A stretch of 34,322 bases of DNA from SAR324 cluster bacterium (GTDB lineage: Bacteria > SAR324 > NAC60-12). Below the pieces are notes generated by a model. That model did no database searches and had not been told where the DNA came from. It saw only the letters and a program-made list of their open reading frames with translations. Position 1 is the first letter of the stretch; the number at the start of each line of letters is the position of its first letter. Positions 16,118-24,275 of this stretch are shown piece after piece. The stretch covers positions 1-34,322 of the forward strand of contig JAKUUI010000021.1 of NCBI GenBank assembly GCA_022448485.1. The letters are read 5' to 3'. A program made the position numbers and the translations under genes.

Positions 16118-17236
16118 ATGAAAACCTCATCGTCTTTTTCACGCTCGATTGCAATAGTGCTGCATTTTTTCTTGTTGGCAGTATTGGCTACACCAGCTTG
16201 GGGTGTCCGCGTGAAGGATGTTGTCGCATTACGTGGTGCCCGTGACAATGAGCTAATCGGCTTTGGAATTGTAGTCGGCCTCGATGGTACTGGAGATTCA
16301 CAGGAAAGTTTACTATCTCGAAAGCCGATTGTGAACGCTTTGGAAAGGATTGGGATTAGTTTAAAGAGTGAGGATATTTTGGGGCGAAGTATTGCTGCGG
16401 TGTGGCTGACGGCGACGTTACCGCCTTTCGCAAAATCAGGTCAACGATTGGACATTACCGCATCCACAATTGGAGACGCTGTGTCCCTTCGTGGAGGAAT
16501 TTTGATTATGGCTCCGTTGAGGGGGCCAAACAGACTTGTTTATGCCGTGGGTCAGGGTCCTATCGCAGGGATACCGAAAGGAGTCAGCAGAGCCGAGGCA
16601 CTTCCAGCAGAGGAATTGGCTAATTTGCCGATAGGATCACGTATGGTGTCTTCAGTTGGGCAAATTCACGGGGGAGCGATTGTTGAACGTGAGATTAGTT
16701 TAAATCTCAACAGCCGGGCACGATTGTATATGAACTTACACTCGCCGGATTTCACCACCGCTTTTCGTCTGGCAAAGCTGATTAATCAGAATTTAGGTAT
16801 CCGGAGTGCTCGTGCTCAAGACGCCGGTACCGTTGAAGTTTCAGTTCCAGATAGTTATTTGGGCAATACGGTGGAACTCGTTTCCTTCATCGAAAATTTA
16901 GAAATTACTCCTGATCATACTGCTAAAGTTGTACTCGATGAACGTTCTGGAACCGTGGTGATGGGTGGAAGTGTGCGGATTTCACCGATTGCTATTTCTC
17001 AAAACGGTTTGAATATTCAGGTGAAACTTCCGACTCCAAATGCAGAAGGAGCCCAGGATGTACAAACAGAAGGGAAAACTCTCGCTTCCAGTGTTTTTAT
17101 GCTTAAAGGAGGCACTGATTTGAAAGAAGTTGTGGATGGCTTTAATAAAATAGGTGCCTCCAGCAAAGATTTAATTGAGGTGCTCAAGGCCGTTAAAACC
17201 TCTGGTGCACTTCATGCTGAACTTGTCATTCGATAA
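16118..17236 (+). CDS. flgI: Flagellar P-ring protein FlgI
   Basis: 372 residues from ATG 16118, preferred over the in-frame TTG at 16058, which would overlap the predicted promoter. A Sec signal peptide (residues 1-29, ending near PAWG) delivers it to the periplasm, where about two dozen copies form the P ring around the rod in the peptidoglycan layer. The mature start VRVKDVVALRGARDNELIGFG is followed by GLDGTGDS, both diagnostic, and the C-terminus keeps the LKAVKTSGALHAEL pattern. FlgH, its L-ring partner, is not in the window. The gene is followed 6 nt later by flgJ, so the two form an operon. Confidence 0.97.
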   Translation: MKTSSSFSRSIAIVLHFFLLAVLATPAWGVRVKDVVALRGARDNELIGFGIVVGLDGTGDSQESLLSRKPIVNALERIGISLKSEDILGRSIAAVWLTATLPPFAKSGQRLDITASTIGDAVSLRGGILIMAPLRGPNRLVYAVGQGPIAGIPKGVSRAEALPAEELANLPIGSRMVSSVGQIHGGAIVEREISLNLNSRARLYMNLHSPDFTTAFRLAKLINQNLGIRSARAQDAGTVEVSVPDSYLGNTVELVSFIENLEITPDHTAKVVLDERSGTVVMGGSVRISPIAISQNGLNIQVKLPTPNAEGAQDVQTEGKTLASSVFMLKGGTDLKEVVDGFNKIGASSKDLIEVLKAVKTSGALHAELVIR

Positions 17237-17242
17237 TCGCAT

Positions 17243-17563
17243 ATGAAAACATCAATGCCATTACCGCTGTCAGCACTGACGCTACGGGCAAATCAATTGA
17301 AGGTGATTCCAAAGACAAAAGGAGTTAGCGAAGATGCAAAGCTCCGTGAAGCAGCAAATGAGTTTGAGGCGATTTTTATCCAACAGATGCTGAAATCAAT
17401 GCGTAAAACGTCTCTTGAGTCCGACCTTCTTCCCAAGTCAGAAGGTGAAAAAATATTTCGATCAATGCTGGATGAACAATATGCGAAACTTTCAGCGAAG
17501 TCTGGAAGTCTGGGGCTGGGACAGATGATTTACCAGCAATTAAAATCAAATTTGGAAAAATAA
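17243..17563 (+). CDS. flgJ: Flagellar rod-binding protein FlgJ (rod domain only)
   Basis: 106 residues matching the N-terminal rod-binding domain: LREAANEFEAIFIQQMLKSMR, then EKIFRSMLDEQYAKLSA and GLGQMIYQQL, each a conserved block. The C-terminal muramidase domain of enterobacterial FlgJ is missing. In such organisms a separate lytic enzyme opens the peptidoglycan, and FlgJ acts as a rod-assembly scaffold or cap. It lies 6 nt after flgI, and the sigma28-like element for the next gene begins 11 nt after its stop. Confidence 0.93.
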   Translation: MKTSMPLPLSALTLRANQLKVIPKTKGVSEDAKLREAANEFEAIFIQQMLKSMRKTSLESDLLPKSEGEKIFRSMLDEQYAKLSAKSGSLGLGQMIYQQLKSNLEK

Positions 17564-17573
17564 TAAAAAATAC

Positions 17574-17601
17574 TAAAGTTTTGTGGTTAATCTGCCGATA
17601 T
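17574..17601 (+). promoter_or_regulatory. Sigma28 (FliA)-like promoter upstream of flgM
   Basis: TAAAGTTT (17574-17581) and GCCGATAT (17594-17601) match both halves of the flagellar sigma28 consensus (TAAAGTTT / GCCGATAA) almost perfectly. The spacer is 12 nt instead of the usual 11. Transcription would start near 17608, leaving a long leader before flgM at 17894. Late-class control of flgM-flgN-flgK-flgL fits the gene content. Confidence 0.75.
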
Positions 17602-17607
17602 TTGCAA

Positions 17608-17893
17608 TAAGGTGTTTCTTCGAACTTATCCGGGAATAAAAAAACAAGGTCTTTCCGGCTCAGGTAACATCTGAATTGAGACCCAAAACTGAATTGGAAA
17701 TTTTTGCTTTTGCGGAAGCAAAAGCAAATAGCTTTCGGAATCTTGTGTTTTATTACACGCCCTATGGGTCTTCTCAGGCTAGCGAACAGCACATTTATTG
17801 TTGCGCTTGTCAGGGTCCGCGGGTATGCTTGTCGGCTGACACCGGACATTCCCGTGGAGTTAGGGAATTGAACTATTTAACATTGAGGTGAAT
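17608..17893 (+). other. Structured leader before flgM (possible regulatory RNA)
   Basis: This gene-free stretch between the sigma28-like promoter and flgM can fold into several hairpins. One is an 11-bp perfect stem at 17703-17713/17718-17728 closed by the GNRA-type loop GGAA. A second is a 7-bp stem with one G-U pair at 17630-17636/17652-17658. A third, at 17782-17788/17799-17806, has one bulged base. An imperfect arm pair TCCGCGGG/CCCGTGGA lies near 17815-17862. None is followed by a T run, so they do not look like terminators. A 71-codon frame here (TTG start at 17676) has poor coding character. Confidence 0.45.
17703..17728 (+). repeat. Perfect 11-bp hairpin with GGAA tetraloop
   Basis: TTTGCTTTTGC, loop GGAA, GCAAAAGCAAA. 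Every base of the arms pairs, and the loop fits the GNRA pattern that stabilises RNA. The base after the stem is T followed by AGCTTTCGG, so there is no terminator U tract. Confidence 0.7.
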
Positions 17894-18190
17894 ATGAAAA
17901 TTACAGGTCAACAGCCCCCCGAGTTTCATGGCGTCAAGGGTGGAACTGGTAAAGATAATCAGAAAACCGCAGACCGTTCAGGTAGGACATCCGAGACAGC
18001 TGAACCTCCAGTTAAGACTTCGACATTTGTGATGAATAAAATAAAAGGTCGAATCTTAGCTGAGCCGGAAGTGCGTGCAGATCGGGTTGAAGAACTAAAA
18101 GCTAAAATCAAGAGTGGTGAATATCAGGTTGATTCGCAACGTCTTTCCAAAACGATGTTGGAGGACGCTCTTAAGGAAGACATGACCTGA
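17894..18190 (+). CDS. flgM: Anti-sigma28 factor FlgM
   Basis: 98 residues. GAGGTGA directly upstream makes ATG 17894 the start; the in-frame GTG at 17888 is part of that ribosome binding site. The N-terminal half is polar and disordered, and the C-terminal half has the conserved FlgM helices (EVRADRVEELKAKI, SGEYQVDSQRLSKTML) that clamp sigma28. FlgM is exported through the flagellar apparatus once the hook is finished, freeing sigma28 for late genes. The sigma28-like promoter upstream implies the usual feedback loop, in which sigma28 drives its own inhibitor. Confidence 0.95.
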   Translation: MKITGQQPPEFHGVKGGTGKDNQKTADRSGRTSETAEPPVKTSTFVMNKIKGRILAEPEVRADRVEELKAKIKSGEYQVDSQRLSKTMLEDALKEDMT

Positions 18191-18256
18191 ATATAAAGTG
18201 CTCTGAGAAATAACATGCTGACCGTGTAAGAGCCGTTATTTGGTGTCCTTATTAAT

Positions 18257-18739
18257 ATGCAAGAATTACTGAATATTTTGCGACAGGAAGTGGAACTGCA
18301 TGAGCAGTTGATTTTGCTGTTGCAAAAGGAATCCAAGGGATTTGGCCGTTTACGCGGTTCAGAGCTTCTAAAACTTCAAGGTGAGAAGTCACGTTGCGTA
18401 CGTGCCACAGCTCGACTTGAGAGGGAACGGATTCAGCTTGTGGAGCAGTTTGCCGATTCCTGGAATACAGAATCAAAGGAACTGACTTTAAGCGCGATTA
18501 TTGGCCGTACGGAGGAGGAGTACTCCGAACCGCTTCAGCAATGTTTTGACCGGCTGAAACGCTTGCTTGCCGAGATTCGCAAAATTGCTGATGAAAACGC
18601 GTTACAGGCATCAGGTCGGTTAAAATCAGTTGAGTCTTCTATTCAGTTCATGAGCCAACTCCAGAACGGTCCTCCGACTTATTCAGATGCGGGAAAAATA
18701 CAAAAAGGGACCAGCACAATGCCCCGCACCGAAGTCTGA
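18257..18739 (+). CDS. flgN: Flagellar export chaperone FlgN
   Basis: 160 residues, almost entirely alpha-helical, with the FlgN pattern: LLNILRQEVELHEQLILLLQKE, then KLQGEKSRCVRATARLERER, and LSAIIGRTEEEYSEPL. It is a cytoplasmic chaperone for the hook-filament junction proteins FlgK and FlgL, and its placement between flgM and flgK-flgL agrees. The C-terminal 25 residues are polar and probably flexible. It starts 66 nt after flgM with no strong ribosome binding site. Confidence 0.92.
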   Translation: MQELLNILRQEVELHEQLILLLQKESKGFGRLRGSELLKLQGEKSRCVRATARLERERIQLVEQFADSWNTESKELTLSAIIGRTEEEYSEPLQQCFDRLKRLLAEIRKIADENALQASGRLKSVESSIQFMSQLQNGPPTYSDAGKIQKGTSTMPRTEV

Positions 18740-18793
18740 ATTTTTTTAGTCGCTTAGATCGTAAAGGAACCCTAATTATTTCTGTCTTGTCAC

Positions 18794-20482
18794 ATGTCTT
18801 CCCTCAATAGTTCCCTACATATGGGACAGCATGCCCTGAGCATCAATCAGCGTGCAATGCAAACAGTTGGGCACAACATTGCAAATCAAGAGACTGAAGG
18901 TTTCTCACGTCAACAAGTACATTCGGGAACGGCAGCACCAGATCCTACAGGGGTGGGTGGTGGTGCTAAAGCCCAGCCAACCTCACGGGTTTACGATAAA
19001 TTCGTACAACGCAAAATCCTTCAAGAAAACCCACGTTCAGGAATGTTCAAGTCCCGTGGTGAATTCCTGCAGAAAATTGAAATAATTTTTAGTGAAACAG
19101 AGGGAAACGGCTTGCACCAGGCTCTGAACGAGTTTTGGAACTCATGGAGTCAGCTCTCAAATCAGCCGGAATCTGAATCAGCCAGGATACAGGTAAGGGA
19201 GCGAAGTGATGTTTTGGCACGCCGTTTTCGCGGCATGCACTCTCAACTTGACGGGCTGCGGAATGAAATTAACGGACGTCTCGTTGCAACTATCAACAAA
19301 GTGAATGAATTAGGTCAGAAAGTGGCGGAGCTAAATCGTCAGATTATCTCCTACGAAAGCGGCCAGCGAAATGCCAACGATATGCGGGATGCACGCAACC
19401 AGGCAATTGAAGAGTTATCAGAGTTGGTGGATGTCAATTCTTTTGAAAATCCCAATGGGCGTGTCACAGTTATCATCGGACGTGACTGGACGCTGGTAGA
19501 AGGAAATAACCGTTATCAGCTGGAAGGTAAAATGAAGGGCGGTGAATTGGGAATGCTCAGAATAGATGGAGTTTCAATAAATGACAATCGTCGTGATTTG
19601 ACTCGAATCTTTCGAGAAGGAGAAATGAGCGAAATGTTAAGAATGCGCGATGATACAATTGTGGGCTACCAGCACAATCTTGACGAAATCGCCTTCAATC
19701 TTGCAGGACAGGTTAACAAAATTCACGCAACTGGTACTGGAATCAATTCTGCTACAGATATGATGAAGAGTACTTTCGGCTTAAATTCGACAGCACTCAG
19801 TCAGCCTCTGCCTTTCCTGAAAGATGGAATTTTTCAGCTTCATTTAGTGGATCCTCACAATGAAATTCTGGAAACTTATGAAATAGAAATACAGGCCGGG
19901 ATAGATACCTTACCGGATATTGTCCAGCGCTTGAACCAAACCATCAGCGATCCAGGATTGTTACAGGCTTCCATCGAAGCGGACGGCTCAATGCTTTTGC
20001 AAAGCGCTTCTGATTACAAGTTTATTTTTGGTGAAGATCAATCCAGCATCACACAAGTTCTTGGTTTGAACAGTTTTTTTGATACCCTCAAAGGTGCAGA
20101 AGATATTCAGCTGAGTGAACATATTCGTGAGAACACGAATAATATTTCTACAGGCAAAGACCTTATTCCAGGAGATAACCGAGTGGCATTGGAAATTGCG
20201 AAGCTGCAAACACGACCGACTATGAGGGATGAAACCATGACTTTTGATGAGTATTATAATGGTGTCCTCACAGGAATGGGCCTGAAAATTCAAAGAAATA
20301 AAACTGAGCAGGCACAACAAGAAAGTATGGTGAGGCAATTTAAGGAAATCAGGAGTTCTATCAGTTCAGTCAACATGGACGAAGAATTGACTGATATGAT
20401 GCAGTACCAGAAAGCATATGAAGCTTCTGCACGGTTTATCAATACTGTGGATAGAATGATGGAAACTGTAATCAAAATGTAA
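18794..20482 (+). CDS. flgK: Flagellar hook-associated protein 1, FlgK
   Basis: 562 residues. The N-terminal axial-helix motif MSSLNSSLHMGQHALSINQR and NIANQETEGFSRQQV, and the C-terminal LTDMMQYQKAYEASARFINTV, are the two halves that form the coiled D0 domain. FlgK forms the first of the two hook-filament junction layers. The central 350 residues (including a flagellin-like helical part NRQIISYESGQRN and outer beta domains) are variable. FlgK is exported by the flagellar type III system without a cleaved signal. It lies 54 nt after flgN. Confidence 0.97.
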   Translation: MSSLNSSLHMGQHALSINQRAMQTVGHNIANQETEGFSRQQVHSGTAAPDPTGVGGGAKAQPTSRVYDKFVQRKILQENPRSGMFKSRGEFLQKIEIIFSETEGNGLHQALNEFWNSWSQLSNQPESESARIQVRERSDVLARRFRGMHSQLDGLRNEINGRLVATINKVNELGQKVAELNRQIISYESGQRNANDMRDARNQAIEELSELVDVNSFENPNGRVTVIIGRDWTLVEGNNRYQLEGKMKGGELGMLRIDGVSINDNRRDLTRIFREGEMSEMLRMRDDTIVGYQHNLDEIAFNLAGQVNKIHATGTGINSATDMMKSTFGLNSTALSQPLPFLKDGIFQLHLVDPHNEILETYEIEIQAGIDTLPDIVQRLNQTISDPGLLQASIEADGSMLLQSASDYKFIFGEDQSSITQVLGLNSFFDTLKGAEDIQLSEHIRENTNNISTGKDLIPGDNRVALEIAKLQTRPTMRDETMTFDEYYNGVLTGMGLKIQRNKTEQAQQESMVRQFKEIRSSISSVNMDEELTDMMQYQKAYEASARFINTVDRMMETVIKM

Positions 20483-20560
20483 ATTTTAGTTAATGAAACA
20501 GCAGCCAGAAAACCGCAACTCAATATTTTTATCGAAAAACCCAAACCACAAGTCCTTTAA

Positions 20561-21862
20561 ATGCGAGTGACTGAGGTCACAAAGCGTGACCACGTAGTAG
20601 ACAACATGCAAAAATCTTCGGGCAAGCTTCAGGATATTCAAATCCAGATGGCTTCAGGTCGGCGTTTGAACAAAACCTCCGATGATCCAATTGGTGCAGC
20701 CAGGTCACAGGATATTGTCACTACGATTTCTTCGCAGAAACAACTTCTCCAAAACATTGATGACAATATTGCCTGGCTACAGCGCTCCGAACTGGAGATT
20801 GGACATATTAATGAAGTTTTGGGACAAATTCGTACACTTGCTATTTCACAGGCCGGTAGTGATTCAAACGAAGAATCCAGGCAAATGGTGGCGCGTGAAT
20901 TTTCAATAGCGCGTAAAATTCTGTTTGACTCCGGAAATGCACGTGAAGGAAAACTATATTTGTTTTCTGGTATAAAAAGTCTTTCTCCAGCTTTGAAAAA
21001 AAATGGAATATTTCAACCAGCAAAAGTTGAGGTAGGCGGAGTTGTGCAAAAAGATATTCGGGAATTACTGGACGTTAAACAGTTTAGATCACAATTTGAA
21101 GGCTTTTCTTCTAACAATTATCGAATCAGAGTCACAAAGGGGGGAGTCTGGGGACAAGCCAGGGTAAAAATTTCAGACGACGGCGGACGAACTTGGAGTA
21201 AAGAACAAACGTTACGTCCTCTGACGCACGTCTTTAATCCTGATGGAAAGCTTAATGACCAGGTTTTGCTAAAATTTTCTGATGAGGAGGGTCGCCTGGG
21301 TAACGTTCTTCCAAAACAATTTGATTTTAATTCTGAAAAATCGGCAGAATTTGACTTGGATGCACTGGGAATCATATTTCCGGAAGGAATTGAGTTTGTC
21401 TATCAGCCAAACCCTGAAGTGACTTATAATGGATCAATACATAAAAAAGAAGCTCTGATTTCAAATGGACTTTCCATTCCTGTAAATGTTACTGCGCAAG
21501 AACTGTTGTTTGGAGAGGGTGAGGAAGGTGTGGATACGTTTTCTTTACTTGTGGCAATGGAGAGAGCCCTGCTTGAAAATGATGGCATTGCGATTGCAAA
21601 ACGCCTAGGTGAGCTTGACTTAGCACAGAATCAAGTTCTGAAACAGCAGGCAGACGTCGGAAACATAGTTCGCGAGCTCTATTCTACAAAGTCTCAGCTG
21701 GGAAACCAGCAGTTTGAAAAGGAGAGACAACTTTCGGATATTCAGGATTTAGATATTGCTGAAGCTACGGTGGACCTTAAAGTTGCGGAAGCTAACAACA
21801 AACTTTCGCTGAATACGGGTGCACGCCTGATCCAACCGTCGTTGTCTGATTTTCTCCGATGA
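20561..21862 (+). CDS. flgL: Flagellar hook-associated protein 3, FlgL
   Basis: 433 residues. The N-terminal helix MRVTEVTKRDHVVDNMQKS, the MASGRRLNKTSDDPIGAARS block, and the C-terminal DLDIAEATVDLKVAEANNKLSLNTGARL are typical of FlgL/flagellin D0-D1. FlgL forms the second junction layer, onto which the filament grows. The middle domain (residues 145-320) is longer than in E. coli FlgL (about 317 residues in total) and contains a KISDDGGRTWSKEQTLRPL segment. It is the last structural gene in the cluster, followed by csrA 70 nt later. Confidence 0.95.
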   Translation: MRVTEVTKRDHVVDNMQKSSGKLQDIQIQMASGRRLNKTSDDPIGAARSQDIVTTISSQKQLLQNIDDNIAWLQRSELEIGHINEVLGQIRTLAISQAGSDSNEESRQMVAREFSIARKILFDSGNAREGKLYLFSGIKSLSPALKKNGIFQPAKVEVGGVVQKDIRELLDVKQFRSQFEGFSSNNYRIRVTKGGVWGQARVKISDDGGRTWSKEQTLRPLTHVFNPDGKLNDQVLLKFSDEEGRLGNVLPKQFDFNSEKSAEFDLDALGIIFPEGIEFVYQPNPEVTYNGSIHKKEALISNGLSIPVNVTAQELLFGEGEEGVDTFSLLVAMERALLENDGIAIAKRLGELDLAQNQVLKQQADVGNIVRELYSTKSQLGNQQFEKERQLSDIQDLDIAEATVDLKVAEANNKLSLNTGARLIQPSLSDFLR

Positions 21863-21886
21863 ATGCGCAAGTTCGTGAAAAATATT

Positions 21887-21910
21887 TAGTTCCCGTTAAG
21901 TTGGGAATTA
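21887..21910 (+). repeat. Hairpin in the csrA leader
   Basis: TAGTTCCC and GGGAATTA pair over 8 bp (one G-U) around the loop GTTAAGTT. It ends 22 nt before the csrA ATG. GGA lies in the 3' arm and not in the loop, so it is not a canonical CsrA site. It could modulate csrA expression. Confidence 0.4.
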
Positions 21911-21932
21911 ATCATCAAGAAGGCAGATAACT

Positions 21933-22163
21933 ATGCTCATACTGACACGGAAGTCGGGAGAAAGCATAACCATTGGGGACGATGTAAAAGTCACGGTGGT
22001 CGAGGTCAAGGGCAAACAGGTCCGAATTGGAATTGATGCACCCCGGAGTTATACTATCCACAGAGAAGAAGTATACATTTCTATTCAGGAAGAAAACAGA
22101 CGTGCTGCAAAAGAATCTCCACTTTCGTTAGCCGGACTCAAACACCTGTTTGGTAAACACTAA
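21933..22163 (+). CDS. csrA: Carbon storage regulator CsrA
   Basis: 76 residues from an ATG preceded by AAGAAGG. The first 60 residues match CsrA throughout: [26 protein letters not shown]-type strand, and IHREEVY. Leu4 and Arg44, key RNA-contact positions, are present. The homodimer binds GGA-containing hairpins and usually blocks translation. Its place right after flgL and before fliW is the conserved arrangement in which FliW binds CsrA and flagellin competes for FliW. The last 15 residues are extended compared with E. coli CsrA (61 residues). Confidence 0.97.
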   Translation: MLILTRKSGESITIGDDVKVTVVEVKGKQVRIGIDAPRSYTIHREEVYISIQEENRRAAKESPLSLAGLKHLFGKH

Positions 22164-22178
22164 TCAACGCAAACATTT

Positions 22179-22670
22179 ATGCTTATTCAAACTTCCCGTT
22201 TTGGTGAGATCGAAGTTGAAGAAGATCAAATATTTAGCTTCCCTTCAGGATTAATAGGTTTTTCTGAAGAACGTCGTTTTGTGATTAGGGAAGATGAAGC
22301 AGCAGCACCCTTTCGTTGGCTGCAAGCCATAGACACTCAAGGTCTTGCTTTTGTGATGATTGAACCGCATGTCTCAATTTCGAATTATGAGCTTGAGTTA
22401 ACTAAAGAACACTTGAAAAAACTGAAAGCGGAAAAAGTTGAAGAACTGACAGTCTTTGTTTTAGTTACCATGGCCAAAAAACTGGAAGATGTGACTGTAA
22501 ATCTACAGGGACCATTGCTCTTTAACCTTGAAAAGCGTCTTTGCTTGCAAATCATCATTCCAGAAGGGAAATATGCCACCCGACACCCACTGTTTGGTGA
22601 CAAATTAACAAAAAATAAACCTGAGTCTTCATCTCAGGAAAAGCCTGCTAGCAGCATGTCATCAGAATAA
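22179..22670 (+). CDS. fliW: Flagellar assembly factor FliW
   Basis: 163 residues. Conserved blocks: RFGEIEVEEDQIFSFPSGLIGF, PFRWLQAID, LAFVMIEP, and NLQGPLLFNLEKRLCLQIII, ending with YATRHPLF. FliW is an allosteric antagonist of CsrA and binds flagellin, tying flagellin synthesis to secretion. It follows csrA by 15 nt with no visible ribosome binding site, so it may rely on translational coupling. The last 25 residues are a polar Lys/Ser tail. The flagellin gene is not in the window. Confidence 0.95.
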   Translation: MLIQTSRFGEIEVEEDQIFSFPSGLIGFSEERRFVIREDEAAAPFRWLQAIDTQGLAFVMIEPHVSISNYELELTKEHLKKLKAEKVEELTVFVLVTMAKKLEDVTVNLQGPLLFNLEKRLCLQIIIPEGKYATRHPLFGDKLTKNKPESSSQEKPASSMSSE

Positions 22671-22755
22671 TTCAAGTGATTCTGCATAAGTTCAAAATCT
22701 GTAATAAAACTGAATCTTTCGTACTGCCTAAGCTCCTTCCTGCATACACTCAAGC

Positions 22756-23445
22756 ATGAGTGAAAATAAAAATACCCTCAAACCTTGCGAAGTCCGGCGA
22801 ATCTGTTTGGAGAATGATCTGGAGATTTCGGATACCCAATGGCAGTTGCTGGAAAAGTGGGCTACTTTATTGTTGGATGTTAATCAAAATGTGAATTTAA
22901 TTTCCCGCAAAGAAACAGATTTATTGTGGGAAAAACAAATTTTGCCCTGTCTCTCATTGCTGATTTTTCGTAAAATTCCGGCAGGTGTAGACGTTTGTGA
23001 TTTTGGTACAGGAGGAGGATTACCGGGAGTTATATTGGCCATTGTACGTCCTGATTTGCGTCTAACTTTGTTGGATTCACGTCAAAAAAAAGTTGCGGTT
23101 GTTCAGCAAATGATTGACACTTTGAAACTTTCCAATGTCCAAACCGTCCATGGGCGAGGTGAAGAATTAGGGAAACAGCGCCCTCCCTGGCGCCAAAGAT
23201 TCCCGTTTGTGACAGCAAGGGCAGTTGCCCCTTTAATCGATTTAGTGCGCTGGACCTCAGCTTTACGAAAACCGGAATCTGTGCTGCATGTTTTCAAAGG
23301 GGGTGAAATCAGGGATGAATTCAAAGCACTGACCAAGATGGTCTCCGGTTTCAAAGTCAAGAAATCTCTGATGGTTTTAAAGGGCTACTCACAGTTTGCA
23401 GAGAATCAAAAATATATAATTTCTTTAGAATTTTCGTCCGGATAA
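22756..23445 (+). CDS. rsmG: 16S rRNA (guanine-527-N7) methyltransferase RsmG
   Basis: 229 residues. It has the RsmG N-terminal helix and NVNLIS segment, followed by the SAM-binding glycine loop DFGTGGGLPGVILAI and the acidic end of strand two, LLDSRQKK. VTARAVAPL is the typical motif V segment. It methylates N7 of G527 in the 530 loop of 16S rRNA; loss in other bacteria causes low-level streptomycin resistance. In many genomes it sits next to mnmG or parAB, which is not the case here. The start has no ribosome binding site. Confidence 0.93.
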   Translation: MSENKNTLKPCEVRRICLENDLEISDTQWQLLEKWATLLLDVNQNVNLISRKETDLLWEKQILPCLSLLIFRKIPAGVDVCDFGTGGGLPGVILAIVRPDLRLTLLDSRQKKVAVVQQMIDTLKLSNVQTVHGRGEELGKQRPPWRQRFPFVTARAVAPLIDLVRWTSALRKPESVLHVFKGGEIRDEFKALTKMVSGFKVKKSLMVLKGYSQFAENQKYIISLEFSSG

Positions 23446-23475
23446 ATTTCAAATTCATTATTCCAGATTTACTTG

Positions 23476-24249
23476 ATGCGCATTGTATCAGCCAATCTTA
23501 ACGGAATTCGTTCTGCCAATTCAAAAGGTTTTTTCGAGTGGCTTCAAACTCAAAAAGCTGATCTGGTTTGCCTGCAGGAAACCAGAGTCCAGCCGGAGCA
23601 ATTGACCGAAATCATGCTTAAACCGGAAGGTTTTCACAGCGCCTTTGAATTTGCCGAACGACTAGGCTACTCAGGAGTCGGACTCTATTTCCGGGAAACT
23701 CCGGACCGGATACAAGAAGGAATCGGCTGGTCGGAAATGGACTCAGAAGGCCGCTTTATTCAGGCAGATTTTGGTAAATTGAGTGTTGTCTCACTATACT
23801 TGCCCTCCGGTAGCAGCGGAGCTCTTCGGCAAAACTTTAAATACAAGCTGATGGATTATTTTGAAAAATGGCTTTTGGAAGCCAAACTATCCGGAAGGGA
23901 ATTTATTATCTGTGGAGACTGGAATATTGCACACAAGGAAATTGATCTGAAAAACTGGAAAAGTAACCAGAAAAATTCAGGTTTTTTACCAGAAGAACGG
24001 GCGTGGATGACAAAAATTTTTACTAAGCTGGGTTATGTGGATGTTTTTCGGAAACTGAATCAAAATTCGGATCAGTACACCTGGTGGTCAAACCGCGGCA
24101 GAGCGAGAGAAAAAAATGTTGGTTGGAGACTCGATTACCACGTTGCCACTCCTGCAATTGGAGCAAAGGCAACTGCTGAATCAATTTATAAAGAACAGCG
24201 TTTTTCCGATCATGCCCCACTAATCATCGATTATGATTACAGACTTTGA
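23476..24249 (+). CDS. xthA: Exodeoxyribonuclease III / AP endonuclease family protein
   Basis: 257 residues from ATG 23476 (a TTG lies just before it). Catalytic positions of the exonuclease III fold are intact: N7, E35 in CLQETR, D148 and N150 in GDWNIAH, and H246 in SDHAP. WRLDYHVAT near the end is the WRIDYF-like segment of the family. It should cleave abasic sites and remove 3' blocking groups in base-excision repair. Its stop faces the stop of the thioredoxin-like gene 26 nt away. Confidence 0.95.
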   Translation: MRIVSANLNGIRSANSKGFFEWLQTQKADLVCLQETRVQPEQLTEIMLKPEGFHSAFEFAERLGYSGVGLYFRETPDRIQEGIGWSEMDSEGRFIQADFGKLSVVSLYLPSGSSGALRQNFKYKLMDYFEKWLLEAKLSGREFIICGDWNIAHKEIDLKNWKSNQKNSGFLPEERAWMTKIFTKLGYVDVFRKLNQNSDQYTWWSNRGRAREKNVGWRLDYHVATPAIGAKATAESIYKEQRFSDHAPLIIDYDYRL

Positions 24250-24275
24250 TTACTCAGGTGTACCGAACATTCGTC

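Noticed and set aside
17376-17849. 157-codon minus-strand ORF over flgJ and the flgM leader
   Set aside because: It overlaps the well-supported flgJ and the sigma28-like promoter in antisense and resembles no protein family.
17676-17891. 71-codon plus-strand ORF in the flgM leader
   Set aside because: TTG start, Cys-rich unlikely composition, spans the perfect hairpin and runs into the flgM ribosome binding site.
22620-22638. Hairpin CCTGAG/CTCAGG as a terminator of fliW
   Set aside because: It lies inside the fliW coding region and is not followed by a T run.
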